From the NCBI GenBank assembly GCA_037384425.1, contig JARROA010000003.1, forward strand, positions 1-64,000: a stretch of DNA of 64,000 bases. Reading direction: 5' to 3'. The notes below the pieces were generated by a model that ran no database searches, had not been told where the DNA came from, and saw only the letters and a list, made by a program, of their open reading frames with translations. Positions 17,747 to 26,744 of the stretch are shown here, piece by piece. Source of the DNA: Thiodiazotropha sp037384425. Its GTDB lineage: Bacteria; Pseudomonadota; Gammaproteobacteria; Chromatiales; Chromatiaceae. A program made the position numbers and the translations under genes. Position 1 is the stretch's first letter. Every line of letters starts with the position of its first letter.

Positions 17747-19492
17747 TCAACCGATCCGTTTCTTCAGCTCGTCGATCTGCTGCTTCTGCAGTTCGACGGT
17801 CTCCTTCAACACCGTGAGTTCCGCCCGCATCGTCTCCACCGCGCCACTATCAGCGCCGGTGGCACTGGCGGTGAAGCCCGATGCCAAACCTGCCACCGCG
17901 GCGAGCCCAGAGGGCATCGCCCTACCGATGAGGTCGCTGTTGATTCGGTCCAGCATCAATGTAGGCAGCAGGTTGCTGCGTTCCAGTTCGCTGAGGTAGG
18001 GCTCTCCGTTCTCATCCTTCATTCCCATCACGCCGTTGAACAGCTTCTTTGGGGTGAGTCGGCCGGGCCCCGCGGCGAAGGCACTGAAGGCGAGATTGGA
18101 AAAGGCCTTCGACTGGCCGGCATAGGCCTTGGCCCCGGCAAAGGAGGCCATGCCCAGCTTGTTGAAGGTGCCGAACTGGTGCAGTCCTTCCGGCGAGCCG
18201 ATCTGCTCGAACCACTTCGTCAGCCAGGATGAGAGATCGCAGCAGCCCTGCTCCATCAGCTCCCGCATATCGCGCATATAGGGAAGCCAGGAGAGCCAGT
18301 ACTGCAGATTGGGGAAGCTGGTGACGAACTTGCGCTCGGTGATCCAGTTGCAGACCTGCAGCACCTTGCAGTCCCGCTTGCGTATCGTAACCTTGCCCAG
18401 CACCAGCCGGGGATCATCGCTGCTCTCGCATAATGGCAGCAACACACTGCACAGACAGTCGATCAGGCTGTAGTACCAAACCACTCCCACCACTTCCAGC
18501 CGCTCGGTGATTGCATCGCGATAGGTATCGGGGGTGTATTGATCCGGATCGGGCTCGGGACAGACCATCCGCTGCAAGCGTTCGACCAGAGTGCAGTTGT
18601 GTGAGGTGTGATTGGATAGAATATCGAGCAACGCCCCCTTCAGACGGCAGCAGAGATCGTAGAGCTGGGCCATTTCCATCTCCTCGTAGTCGGCCAGCTC
18701 AGGGGCGAAGCGGATTAAGTAATCGAAGAAGGGCTGGGAGCAGGCAGCGAAGCGCTGCGACATGGCGCCCCCCTGGCTCTCTTTCTCCTGGCCGGGCGGC
18801 ACCCGGCAGACCTCGAAGCTGTAACCCTCGCAGAGTAGGGTGGGTTCACACTGCGCTGGCTGCGGCTTGGCGCTGCTGCGTGTCTGAGTAGTGTCGTCGC
18901 AGTCGCAACCGCCGCTGCTGCCGCAGTCGCAGGGGCGGCAACGCGCCTCGGCGGTGGCATTGCGCAGCGCGGCGATGCCACGGGAGGGGGTCTCCTGATA
19001 GCGGATCATCAACAGCCACTCCTCGGTCTCGTCAGCACACCCCTGGTTGCCGTGGTAGGGAGGGTCGCAGGGCTGCACCCGGCGCTCCCCCTCGAGACAG
19101 GCCTGGATCAGGCTGCAGACATCCACCGACTCATCAGCGCAGACCACGATATCGTCGCCGCAGGGACTGAGTCCGTAACCGGAGGAGACCCGCACCAGGT
19201 TGTCACAAGGGTCGCAGCTCAGCTCCAGACCGCAGACCACGCCCCAACCGTGGAGTTGGCGATTGTGCAGCCGCTGCTTCTTGACCATGTACTGATCCAG
19301 CCGATTGAGATCCTCTTCGGTCAGCAGCTGGCCGGCAAAGAAGCGGGGACGGCAGAGACACTCCAGTCCGCCGCAACTGCCACAGGTGAGTTCCGATACA
19401 CTGTCGGTACCGACACTCTGGCGGTTGGCCGCCCTCTGATAACCCAGACGGGTGGCTCTGCTGGTCGTCTTGCGATAGGTGTAGTTGGCCAT
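17747..19492 (-). CDS. eCIS appendage paralog, cysteine-rich
   Basis: 581 residues. CGSCGGLECLCRPRFFAGQL leads into TEEDLNRLDQYMVKKQRLHN and LHGWGVVCGLELSCDPC, the same module as in the neighbouring 593-aa and 736-aa proteins. A cysteine cluster (CRPCDCGSSGGCDCDD) near residues 195-210 suggests metal binding or disulfides. The middle is helical; the C-terminus ends in a short coiled coil (VLKETVELQKQQIDELKKRI). The start at 19492 follows GAGGGA; a version five codons longer overlaps the upstream stop. It probably forms part of the baseplate periphery; no named family is assigned. Confidence 0.62.
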   Translation of the reverse strand: MANYTYRKTTSRATRLGYQRAANRQSVGTDSVSELTCGSCGGLECLCRPRFFAGQLLTEEDLNRLDQYMVKKQRLHNRQLHGWGVVCGLELSCDPCDNLVRVSSGYGLSPCGDDIVVCADESVDVCSLIQACLEGERRVQPCDPPYHGNQGCADETEEWLLMIRYQETPSRGIAALRNATAEARCRPCDCGSSGGCDCDDTTQTRSSAKPQPAQCEPTLLCEGYSFEVCRVPPGQEKESQGGAMSQRFAACSQPFFDYLIRFAPELADYEEMEMAQLYDLCCRLKGALLDILSNHTSHNCTLVERLQRMVCPEPDPDQYTPDTYRDAITERLEVVGVVWYYSLIDCLCSVLLPLCESSDDPRLVLGKVTIRKRDCKVLQVCNWITERKFVTSFPNLQYWLSWLPYMRDMRELMEQGCCDLSSWLTKWFEQIGSPEGLHQFGTFNKLGMASFAGAKAYAGQSKAFSNLAFSAFAAGPGRLTPKKLFNGVMGMKDENGEPYLSELERSNLLPTLMLDRINSDLIGRAMPSGLAAVAGLASGFTASATGADSGAVETMRAELTVLKETVELQKQQIDELKKRIG

Positions 19493-19503
19493 GGACGACT
19501 CCC

Positions 19504-21285
19504 TCAATCTATACGGATCAGGTCACGGATATCGGCAAGGACCGACTCGGTGACTCCCTGGACATTGCGCAGTTCATCGACGTTGCGGTAGGGACGCCCG
19601 GCGATGATTCGCTCCGCCAGAACGTCGCCGATACGCGGCAGGGCTTTCAGCGCGTCGAAGCTACCGGTGTTGACATCGACCTTGTCACCCGGCGCATCCA
19701 GCACGGAGAACCAGCTCTCGAAGAGGCCACCTTGCACCCCATGGGTGCTGCCGGCCGGACGGTCGCCGCTGGGCAGTTCGCCGCGTACGAACTCTGCATC
19801 CACCGCCCGGCCATCCTCGTCGAGGACGAAATCGCCACGCAGTACCATCCAGTGCTCCCGTACCGAGAGGATGAACTCCAGATACTTCACCTCGGGAATG
19901 AAGGCTATCGCCTGCGCCGGACTCGGCACCTGCTTGACCTTGGTGATGACCCCCTGCGCATCCTTTTCGACCACCTCCACCGGTACCACCACCCCGGGTA
20001 CCGCGCAGCGACAGATCATCTGCACACGATCGGTTGTAACCGGGTGCGGCAGCAGCATTTGGTAGATATGCTGGGCATCAATGCGGTCGGCCATCACCTT
20101 GCGGCTGAAGACGATCACCGCCCCCGGCAGCGACTGGCCGTCCTGCAGCTCCACATCGGCGAAATGGTTGTTGTAACTCCCGTGGCGCCAACTCAGTGCA
20201 ATGATCTGAGTCAGTTCCCGTTCCAGTCCGACGCCATCCTGACCATCCTGACCATCCTGACCATCCTGACCATCCTGACCATCCTGACCATCCTGGCCGT
20301 TTTCTCCATCCTGGCCATTGACTCCGTCAGCACCGTCTTCGCCGTCGCATCCCCTTGGGATCTCCAACACCAGCACCCGCTCGCCGGCGATCTCCTGAAT
20401 CTCTGCCGATCCTGACTGGTCACAGGCCACGAAGCTGGCTTCCACCCGGTCGATGCCGGCACCCGGCTCGCCGCCACCGCCCGGCTCCCGTGCACAGAGG
20501 CACTTGACCACTTCCGCCAACAGCTGGGTGCTGGGCAGCAGCGTCCGGTGGCTGCGCAGATCGAGACGGGCAATGCCGTTCTCAGCATCGTCGTCCGGGT
20601 CGGGCGCCCCCTCCTCCGGTATCGCCAGCAATCGATGGCCCGGGCGATAGCGGGTGATGGTGGCCAGCACCAGACAGTCTCCCTGGTCACAGTCGGGACA
20701 GCCCTGCAGAGACTGCCAGAAGTTGTCGCAGCAGGGCTCCTCCGGTGAGGTGGATGGCTCCGGCAGCTCCGGATCGACCAGCAGCTCCAGATCCCAGGAC
20801 TCCAGGATACGGTTGGGAGCGCATTGGGTGGCGTCGCAGCCGCACTCGTCGTAGAGCACAGGAATCTCTTCGGTGGGGCACTCCCGGTAGCGGATACAGA
20901 GCTGCAGGATATGCTCTTCGTCATCCCCCTGCTGTGCCGCCTCATACAGATCCTTGAAGGCTTCGAAGCGGTTGAGGTCGATGCACTCACGCTCGGCGAC
21001 CAGGATCTCACGGCCACAGCAGTCGATGGCGCTGCCCGATTCGATACAGACGTAGTGGTCCTGGCACGCTTCGCTCGCATGGGGTGTCACGCCGAGACCG
21101 CACACCACCCCCGAGCCGTGCAGACGTTGGTGGTGGTGGCGCAACTTATCGATCAGGTAGCGCTGTTCGTCGGTGAAATCACGCTCCACCAACAGTTTGC
21201 CAGTGAAATAGTGGTTGCGCTGAAAGGGCCCGATGTCACACTCGGGACAGGCAATCTGAGAGGACTTGCCCAGTGATGTTTTCAT
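19504..21285 (-). CDS. eCIS appendage paralog with collagen-like repeat and C-terminal HhH motif
   Basis: 593 residues. The N-terminus has CPECDIGPFQRNHYFTGKLL, then HHHQRLHGSGVVCGLGV, the module shared with the two downstream genes. Around residues 325-355 is a collagen-like Gly-x-Asp run, with GQD repeated seven times, expected to form a short trimeric rod. The last ~55 residues (VDVNTGSFDALKALPRIGDV, then ERIIAGRPYRNVDEL) are a ComEA-type helix-hairpin-helix, normally a DNA-binding element and unexpected in an injection machine. Many cysteines occur in pairs. AAGGAG precedes the ATG. It probably forms a trimeric appendage; the role of the HhH is open. Confidence 0.66.
   Translation of the reverse strand: MKTSLGKSSQIACPECDIGPFQRNHYFTGKLLVERDFTDEQRYLIDKLRHHHQRLHGSGVVCGLGVTPHASEACQDHYVCIESGSAIDCCGREILVAERECIDLNRFEAFKDLYEAAQQGDDEEHILQLCIRYRECPTEEIPVLYDECGCDATQCAPNRILESWDLELLVDPELPEPSTSPEEPCCDNFWQSLQGCPDCDQGDCLVLATITRYRPGHRLLAIPEEGAPDPDDDAENGIARLDLRSHRTLLPSTQLLAEVVKCLCAREPGGGGEPGAGIDRVEASFVACDQSGSAEIQEIAGERVLVLEIPRGCDGEDGADGVNGQDGENGQDGQDGQDGQDGQDGQDGQDGVGLERELTQIIALSWRHGSYNNHFADVELQDGQSLPGAVIVFSRKVMADRIDAQHIYQMLLPHPVTTDRVQMICRCAVPGVVVPVEVVEKDAQGVITKVKQVPSPAQAIAFIPEVKYLEFILSVREHWMVLRGDFVLDEDGRAVDAEFVRGELPSGDRPAGSTHGVQGGLFESWFSVLDAPGDKVDVNTGSFDALKALPRIGDVLAERIIAGRPYRNVDELRNVQGVTESVLADIRDLIRID
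20236..20298 (-). repeat. Seven tandem 9-bp units encoding Gly-Gln-Asp
   Basis: On the plus strand the unit ATCCTGACC is repeated seven times, the last copy with one base changed; it encodes the GQD collagen-like tract of the 593-aa appendage protein. Because the unit is nine bases, gain or loss of copies changes rod length without shifting the frame. Confidence 0.88.
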
Positions 21286-21337
21286 CGTGACATCTCCTTG
21301 TTGATGCTCTCGCTCGCCCGGTATCCGCAGATCCGGA

Positions 21338-23515
21338 TCAGTTCAATTGGGTGCTGCCGCCCACCCGGGCCTCCACCCCCACTGCCATCGAGGGTCCGCC
21401 CCGTTTGTGCGGCGGCGAATCCAGCACGGTGGCCCTGCCCAGCGGCCCGTCGCCCAGACGTACCCCCTGCGGATAACGCCCGACCACCGCATCCAGTCCG
21501 ATGCTCGACTGGAAACCGATGCGGAAGCGGGGCTCCACATAGATCATCTCGTACCGGGTGTGCGCCGGCTTCTCCGTCTCGATCAGCTGCTCCAGGGCCC
21601 GACGTAGCGACTCCGAACGGCCATAACAGGCAGGTACGAAGACAGAGAACCTGTGGGCGTAGACATGGAACGGGTCGCGCAGGGGATCCTGGGTGGTGAT
21701 CAGCTGGCTGCCACTGACCTGCGCCCCCTGATCAAGCTGACTACGGTTGACGATGCGCCTGCCCCAAAGCACCGCCTGGTCTCCCAGGCGCCCCTTGTCC
21801 AGGTAGAGCCACCGGCGCAGCTGGTAGTGCTCCAGAATCAGGGGCGGCGGCTGCCAGTAGCAGAGCGGAGGGGAAGTGGAAGGACAGCGCCCGCGCGCTG
21901 GACGACAGCTTGTGCTGGGACTGCTCCCCGCGCAGCAGCGGCTTTCGGGTTGCATGCCAAGATAGGCCAGCAGCTTTCGATGCAGCCCCACGCGGGTACC
22001 CCGTTGATGCAGGGTCGCCGCGGCATTCTTCAGCCAGCTGCGCCGCCTCGCCTCCGGCCACTGCCGGTCGAGTTCGAGTCCTATCCAGCTCGCCAGCCAG
22101 CCGAGAAAGTCCCCCCGTCCCGCTGCGGCCGGAGTGGCCATGGGATCGAACAGTGCAGCCTGTTCGTCGAGTCGCCGCTCGATCTGCCGCAAAGGGGTAT
22201 CGAACAGGCTCAACAGCCGATCCGTGAAATCGGCGCCGGCTGGATCCTCAGCGAAGATGGCCGGCAGATAGCGGCGCAAACTGATGCGGGGAAACTCGAT
22301 ACGCAGGGCCTCTACGGAGGGCGTCGCCTCAGCGTTCGATTCGAAGACCAGAGAGAGCCAGAGATAGCGCCCGGGCGGAGCAGTGATCAATCCCTCCCAG
22401 TCGCTGTCCCGCAGATCATGGAGGGTATGCCGGGAGCTCCAGCTCTCCTCGGACAGCGCCTGGATCTGGCTCAGGGGCAGCGGCACCTCTGCGCTGTAGG
22501 TGCGCAATCGCACGCGGCTCCCTGCCGGCACCGTACCGGTGACGACCACCCGATGCCATTGACACTGGTGGATGCCGCTGTCGAGTGGCTCGCTGAGATA
22601 GATACCTTGATGCAGATAAGCCGGCGCAGGCACCTGGGGCGGCTGCGCCCGGGCGTTACCCTGGGGGTCGAACCAGGCCGGCTTTCCGTTGCAGAGGGAT
22701 CCCAGTTCGAGCCAGCCCTCGGCCTGCACCTTCACCGGCAGCTCGGGAAAGGCCTCTGCCGCCTCGGCCGGTGAGCGCAGGATCTCGCGAGAGTTGCCCT
22801 CGAGAGTGGTGCGCACCACATGGGGCTTGATGCCCTTCTCCAGCACATAGAGCCGCTCCTGGCAGTCGATGGCGATCTCGCTCGGCTGGTTGAAGCCCTC
22901 CACCATGCCGAGCCAGACACCGCCGCTGTTGAAGCGGTGCAGGCAACGGTTGGCGGTGTCGCTCACATAGAGCCGTCCGGCACGGTCGAAGGCCAAGTCG
23001 TAGGGGCTCCAGGGGTGGTCCAGCGCCGCTTCCAGGGACGGCCGCCATTCACTGCGCAGCAGATAGCCTCGCAGACTGATGAGGGCGATACGACGGTTGC
23101 CGGTGTCGCAGACATAGAGGGTATCGCCGCGAATGGCGATGCCGTGGGGATTGGTGAAATTTCTCGCTCCACTCCCCTTGCCGCCGAGACAGTCCACGGC
23201 CTCGAAGCGGCAGGCACAGCGGTCGAAACTCTTCAGGATGCCGCTGCCCGCCTCCAGCAGGTAGAGGCTCCAGTCGGGCCCCCAGGTCAGGTGGCTGGGC
23301 AGGGTCAGGCCGCCGAAGCTGCCCAAACCGTCGGTGAGCGAGCGACCGCTGCCGGGGGCCAGGGCAAGCGTCAGCATTTCCCCCAGCCGATAGCGGTCAA
23401 GCCCCTCAGTCTGCTGGGCGTGCCAACCAGTGCGGGCGTCCAGATGCCACCAGCTGGGATCGTGGGGCGGCTGCGGTACCCTCGGTTGTGGCCTGTTGCG
23501 GGTCGACATCACCAT
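21338..23515 (-). CDS. Baseplate protein: NHL-type propeller fused to phage tail protein I domain (Afp12 position)
   Basis: 725 residues. Residues ~70-270 carry NHL/beta-propeller blades (NFTNPHGIAIRGDTLYVCDT, SPYDLAFDRAGRLYVSDTAN, QPSEIAIDCQERLYVLEKG). Residues ~430-560 match the phage tail protein I domain (TIGR02242): RRYLPAIFAEDP, LFDTPLRQIERRLDEQAALF, DFLGWLASWIGLELD and the RGTRVGLHRKLLAYLG helix. GRLGDQAVLWGRRIVN and TQDPLRDPFHVYAHRFSVF follow. Between the two parts of this domain is an unusual ~30-residue patch rich in Cys, Ser and Pro. ATG 23515 lies just after the upstream stop. The protein probably joins baseplate to appendages. Confidence 0.8.
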   Translation of the reverse strand: MVMSTRNRPQPRVPQPPHDPSWWHLDARTGWHAQQTEGLDRYRLGEMLTLALAPGSGRSLTDGLGSFGGLTLPSHLTWGPDWSLYLLEAGSGILKSFDRCACRFEAVDCLGGKGSGARNFTNPHGIAIRGDTLYVCDTGNRRIALISLRGYLLRSEWRPSLEAALDHPWSPYDLAFDRAGRLYVSDTANRCLHRFNSGGVWLGMVEGFNQPSEIAIDCQERLYVLEKGIKPHVVRTTLEGNSREILRSPAEAAEAFPELPVKVQAEGWLELGSLCNGKPAWFDPQGNARAQPPQVPAPAYLHQGIYLSEPLDSGIHQCQWHRVVVTGTVPAGSRVRLRTYSAEVPLPLSQIQALSEESWSSRHTLHDLRDSDWEGLITAPPGRYLWLSLVFESNAEATPSVEALRIEFPRISLRRYLPAIFAEDPAGADFTDRLLSLFDTPLRQIERRLDEQAALFDPMATPAAAGRGDFLGWLASWIGLELDRQWPEARRRSWLKNAAATLHQRGTRVGLHRKLLAYLGMQPESRCCAGSSPSTSCRPARGRCPSTSPPLCYWQPPPLILEHYQLRRWLYLDKGRLGDQAVLWGRRIVNRSQLDQGAQVSGSQLITTQDPLRDPFHVYAHRFSVFVPACYGRSESLRRALEQLIETEKPAHTRYEMIYVEPRFRIGFQSSIGLDAVVGRYPQGVRLGDGPLGRATVLDSPPHKRGGPSMAVGVEARVGGSTQLN

Positions 23516-23516
23516 C

Positions 23517-25463
23517 TCAGGTCACCTGGATATCGTGTTGGGTGGAGAAGAGCAGCACATCCTCATCCAGGGTGATGTCGCTGCACTCCGGCACCTCCTC
23601 GCCATCCAGGGTCATGCTCAGCTGCTGGATGCGCTGCACCCCATCGATCTCCAATACCCGGCGATAGACCAGAGAGAAGTAGACATCGCCACCGAAGGGC
23701 CAGCCCTGGCCATCCTCACCGCCCTTCAATGGGTGGAAGTAGTCACTCAGGGCGTTCTGAATCGCCTCTTTCACCTGCGCCACATCGGCGCTCGGCAGGG
23801 CGATCACCTCGGAACGGACTGAAATCTCCGTATAACTCGGACGGATCACGTAGAGTTCGGTGGTCAGCAGGCGGCGTTCGTTGAGACAGGCACAGACGCT
23901 ACGCAGGGTCCCCTCGCTCGGCATTGGGTCGGGGCGGTCGCTGTCGGGGACCACAATCACCGTCACCACGCCGGGCACCTCGACACCGGGAAAATCGGGA
24001 TGGCGCAACGGAAGTGCCTTGGCCCGTCGTACCGTGCCGACCTGCTTGGCCAGGGATTCGAAATCTTCAGCGGTGACAGCACGATCCTTGTTCTTCAAAG
24101 CCTGAGGAGCGCGCAGCTTGGCCTCTTCCAGGGTCTCCTCGTCGCGTCCGGAGTGGGCCGCCCGCAGATTGCCGATGCCGTTGGCGTCTAGTCCGTTGAT
24201 ATGGGTGAGCAGGGCACTGATCTTACCTGCGGTCACATTGCCCTGTTTTCCGCCACCGATACGGTAACGTCGGGCGATCACATTGGCCGCAGGATTGGCC
24301 GGGTTGGCCACCGGGATGGCGCCATTGCGGCCATCACCGAACCAGACCTCGCCGGTGGTGCGGTTGAGCCGGTAGTGGGTATCGCTGGCGGAGGAGGCAT
24401 AGAAATCGTCCACCTCGATCCAGGTGACGTAGCCGTCCCCCTCGTCCACCTCCAGCGAGAGGCTGTCCGCCAGCACCGGCGCCGCGGAGAGATGGAACTG
24501 CTGATTTGGCCGGCCGTTGCTGCCGCCGAGGACCTCGTCGCTGATGGTCTCCGCCTGCAGCGCCTCCACAGTGTTGATGCGCAGCGCCAACAAGCTTGGC
24601 GGACGCTCGTAGGCAGCACGTTCGAGGCGGGCCCTGATCCAATAGCGACTGTCGGCGAAGGCACCGATACTGGCACTGGCCAGGCTCCCCTCGGCCGGGG
24701 TCTTGAGTTGAATCAGCCCCGAGCGGGTGAAGGCCCGAGTGGCGTCGGCGAGCAGATTCAGGGAGCGCCACTCACTGCCAGCCCAATATTCCCAGATCAT
24801 CCGTGCTGAAAGTGTGTCCGTCCCCTCCGCCTCGCTGCAGGTGTAGGTGGCGGTCTCGCTCCCCTCGTCGGCGACCCAGAGGGTTAGGTCGAGATTGGTC
24901 TCGGGCAGGTCGGCGGCGGCATCGAAGCCGAGCAGCAGGGCACTGCCAGCGGTGGCCAGGGGACCAAAAGGCGCGAAGCCCTCCATCGCACCGGCGTTTT
25001 CGGCGCTGAGATCTCGGTAGGCGTAGCCGTCGAAGCTCTGCACCGCATCGAGCTCCGCATTGAGGGCGATCAGGGGCCGTTCGGTCTCGAACATCACCGG
25101 TGTGCCGCCGCTATCGGCCGCCACCTGGGTACCGCTGGGGATGGTGACGCTCTGCTGCGGATGGGTCGTCACCACCGGAAAGCTGATCTCTGCCTGCGCC
25201 GGCTGCGCCGGGTTGAGCTCAATGCCCAGCAGCTGTAGAAACTTGAGGTAGTTGAGCTCCGGCACCTTTCCCATGCGATAGAGCAGCATCTCACTGAGCC
25301 AGGCGAAGAGCTGCACCAGGGTGATGCCGGGATCGCTGTCGTTGACGTCACTCCAGACCGGCTGCCACTCCGGTGTGTAGCGGGCGATGCGGGTACGCAT
25401 CTCGGCGACGATGTCGTCGTAGCGTCTGTCATCGATGACCGGGATATGCTTCTCCAAGGGCAT
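23517..25463 (-). CDS. Baseplate J/gp6-like protein (Afp11-like)
   Basis: 648 residues. The opening RRYDDIVAEMRTRIARYTPE, then WSDVNDSDPGITLVQLFAWL and SEMLLYRMGKVPELNYLKFL, is the signature of the putative baseplate assembly family (gpJ/gp6, Afp11). The C-terminal part VTAEDFESLAKQVGTVRRAK and the LNERRLLTTELYVIRPSYTE block fit the same family. These proteins form the baseplate ring around the spike. I prefer ATG 25463, with GAGGGA eight bases upstream, over a GTG two codons earlier that overlaps the gp25 stop. Length is within the Afp11-like range. Confidence 0.9.
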   Translation of the reverse strand: MPLEKHIPVIDDRRYDDIVAEMRTRIARYTPEWQPVWSDVNDSDPGITLVQLFAWLSEMLLYRMGKVPELNYLKFLQLLGIELNPAQPAQAEISFPVVTTHPQQSVTIPSGTQVAADSGGTPVMFETERPLIALNAELDAVQSFDGYAYRDLSAENAGAMEGFAPFGPLATAGSALLLGFDAAADLPETNLDLTLWVADEGSETATYTCSEAEGTDTLSARMIWEYWAGSEWRSLNLLADATRAFTRSGLIQLKTPAEGSLASASIGAFADSRYWIRARLERAAYERPPSLLALRINTVEALQAETISDEVLGGSNGRPNQQFHLSAAPVLADSLSLEVDEGDGYVTWIEVDDFYASSASDTHYRLNRTTGEVWFGDGRNGAIPVANPANPAANVIARRYRIGGGKQGNVTAGKISALLTHINGLDANGIGNLRAAHSGRDEETLEEAKLRAPQALKNKDRAVTAEDFESLAKQVGTVRRAKALPLRHPDFPGVEVPGVVTVIVVPDSDRPDPMPSEGTLRSVCACLNERRLLTTELYVIRPSYTEISVRSEVIALPSADVAQVKEAIQNALSDYFHPLKGGEDGQGWPFGGDVYFSLVYRRVLEIDGVQRIQQLSMTLDGEEVPECSDITLDEDVLLFSTQHDIQVT

Positions 25464-25465
25464 GA

Positions 25466-25879
25466 TCACTGTCCCTCGTTGATGTAGAAGGGGTAGACCA
25501 GGTTATTCAGCGCATTGTTGGCGCGGATGCGGTAGCTGAGCCGGATCAACAGCAGGTTCTCCTGCTCCGGGGTGGTCTCGGTCTCCACCGCCAGCACATC
25601 GATGCGCGGCTCGTATCGCACCAGCGCCTCACGCACCCGGTTGACCACCAAGCTGCGGGTGAGACTGTTGTTGGGCTCGAACACCAGGTCATGGATGCCG
25701 CAGCCGAAATCGGGCAGCATCACCCGTTCGCCACGGGCGGTGCCGAGGATCAGATAGATCGACTCCTCCACCCGTTGCTCATAGTTCGACTGGGCGATGC
25801 CACCCTGGGGGGTCACCTGAAGGGGAAATTTCCAGCCGACCCCGAGAAAGTCGCGTCGCAGGCTTCGATCAATGGCCAT
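25466..25879 (-). CDS. gp25/gpW-like baseplate wedge protein (Afp9-like)
   Basis: 137 residues, typical gp25 size. Markers are GWKFPLQVTPQGGIAQSNYE, EESIYLILGTARGERVMLPD and FGCGIHDLVFEPNN; the E-R-x-M-x-P-x-F-G-C-G core is the most conserved part of the T4 gp25 family. In contractile machines this protein is the wedge that starts sheath polymerisation at the baseplate. It lies between the beta-helix protein and the gpJ-like gene, as in Afp/PVC gene order. Confidence 0.93.
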   Translation of the reverse strand: MAIDRSLRRDFLGVGWKFPLQVTPQGGIAQSNYEQRVEESIYLILGTARGERVMLPDFGCGIHDLVFEPNNSLTRSLVVNRVREALVRYEPRIDVLAVETETTPEQENLLLIRLSYRIRANNALNNLVYPFYINEGQ

Positions 25880-25889
25880 CCTCGCTCTC

Positions 25890-26741
25890 CTAAGGCACGC
25901 TCATGACTACGCCGTTGACCCTGAGGGTGCCCAGGATCGAGACGTTGCCGGTGACATCCAGCGCCCCGCCGATCGAGACGCCTCCCTGCAGCTGCGCAGC
26001 GCCGGCCACTGTGAGCTGTTGCTGCACCTGCAGATCACCGTCGATGAGCAGATCCCCCGCCAGTTCGACCCGACCGCCTGCAGCCGGGCTGAGGACAATG
26101 TCCCCGCTGCTGCCAAGGGTCAGGCGCGCGCCGCCAACGGCGAGATCGATCTCAAAACCGCTCCCCTGCTGGCGGATGGCGATCACCCCTTGCTCCGCCG
26201 TCAGTGCGGCGTCCTTCAGGTAGAGACGGATCTCTTCCGCCTCGGTCTTCTCCGGCGGCTCCATGGCGAGGCCGGCCCGGTCGAGCTCGCCGGCGGCGTA
26301 TACGGTGAAATCGGCGCTGGGGGGACTGATCCCCTCATGCGTGATACCCGCTGCATCGGTAGCAGTGAAGAGGCAGCGCACATGGTAGCTGGGCGCTCCG
26401 CTCAGACGGTCTGTGGCGAACTGGTCCTGCCCCGAACTGTCCTGCTGTCCCATGGCCACCAGCAGGTTCTGCCAGAGCCCCTCCTGGTAGGCCAGGGGTT
26501 CGGGTTCAGGCTCGCTACCCTGCGGCATCCACTCCTTTTGCTTTGAGTCCCACACCTCCAGTGTGCTACCGGTACGACGGAACAGACGGTAGCCGAACTG
26601 CTGGGCCTGAGCCGGTTCCAGCACGCTGCCGTCGGGAAAGGTCACCGCTTCGCACTGGAGCCCGATCGGTTTCTCTGCCAAGAAGCTGTAGCCGGTGATG
26701 CCTTCGACCTTGAGTTCGGGGATGGGGACGCTGAGAGCCAT
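25890..26741 (-). CDS. Unknown eCIS protein with C-terminal beta-helix-like repeats; candidate spike tip
   Basis: 283 residues. No named domain is recognised in the first two thirds, which include a Gln-rich loop (LLVAMGQQDSSGQDQ). The last ~60 residues repeat a short Gly-x-Leu-x-Val pattern (AGDLLIDGDLQVQQQLTV, GGALDVTGNVSILGTLRV), expected to wind into a beta-helix like bactofilins or needle tips. It lies between spike and gp25 genes, close to where Afp/PVC loci have a PAAR tip gene, and I see no PAAR protein in the window. A tip or tip-attached role is inferred from position and repeats. Confidence 0.58.
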   Translation of the reverse strand: MALSVPIPELKVEGITGYSFLAEKPIGLQCEAVTFPDGSVLEPAQAQQFGYRLFRRTGSTLEVWDSKQKEWMPQGSEPEPEPLAYQEGLWQNLLVAMGQQDSSGQDQFATDRLSGAPSYHVRCLFTATDAAGITHEGISPPSADFTVYAAGELDRAGLAMEPPEKTEAEEIRLYLKDAALTAEQGVIAIRQQGSGFEIDLAVGGARLTLGSSGDIVLSPAAGGRVELAGDLLIDGDLQVQQQLTVAGAAQLQGGVSIGGALDVTGNVSILGTLRVNGVVMSVP

Positions 26742-26744
26742 GGG

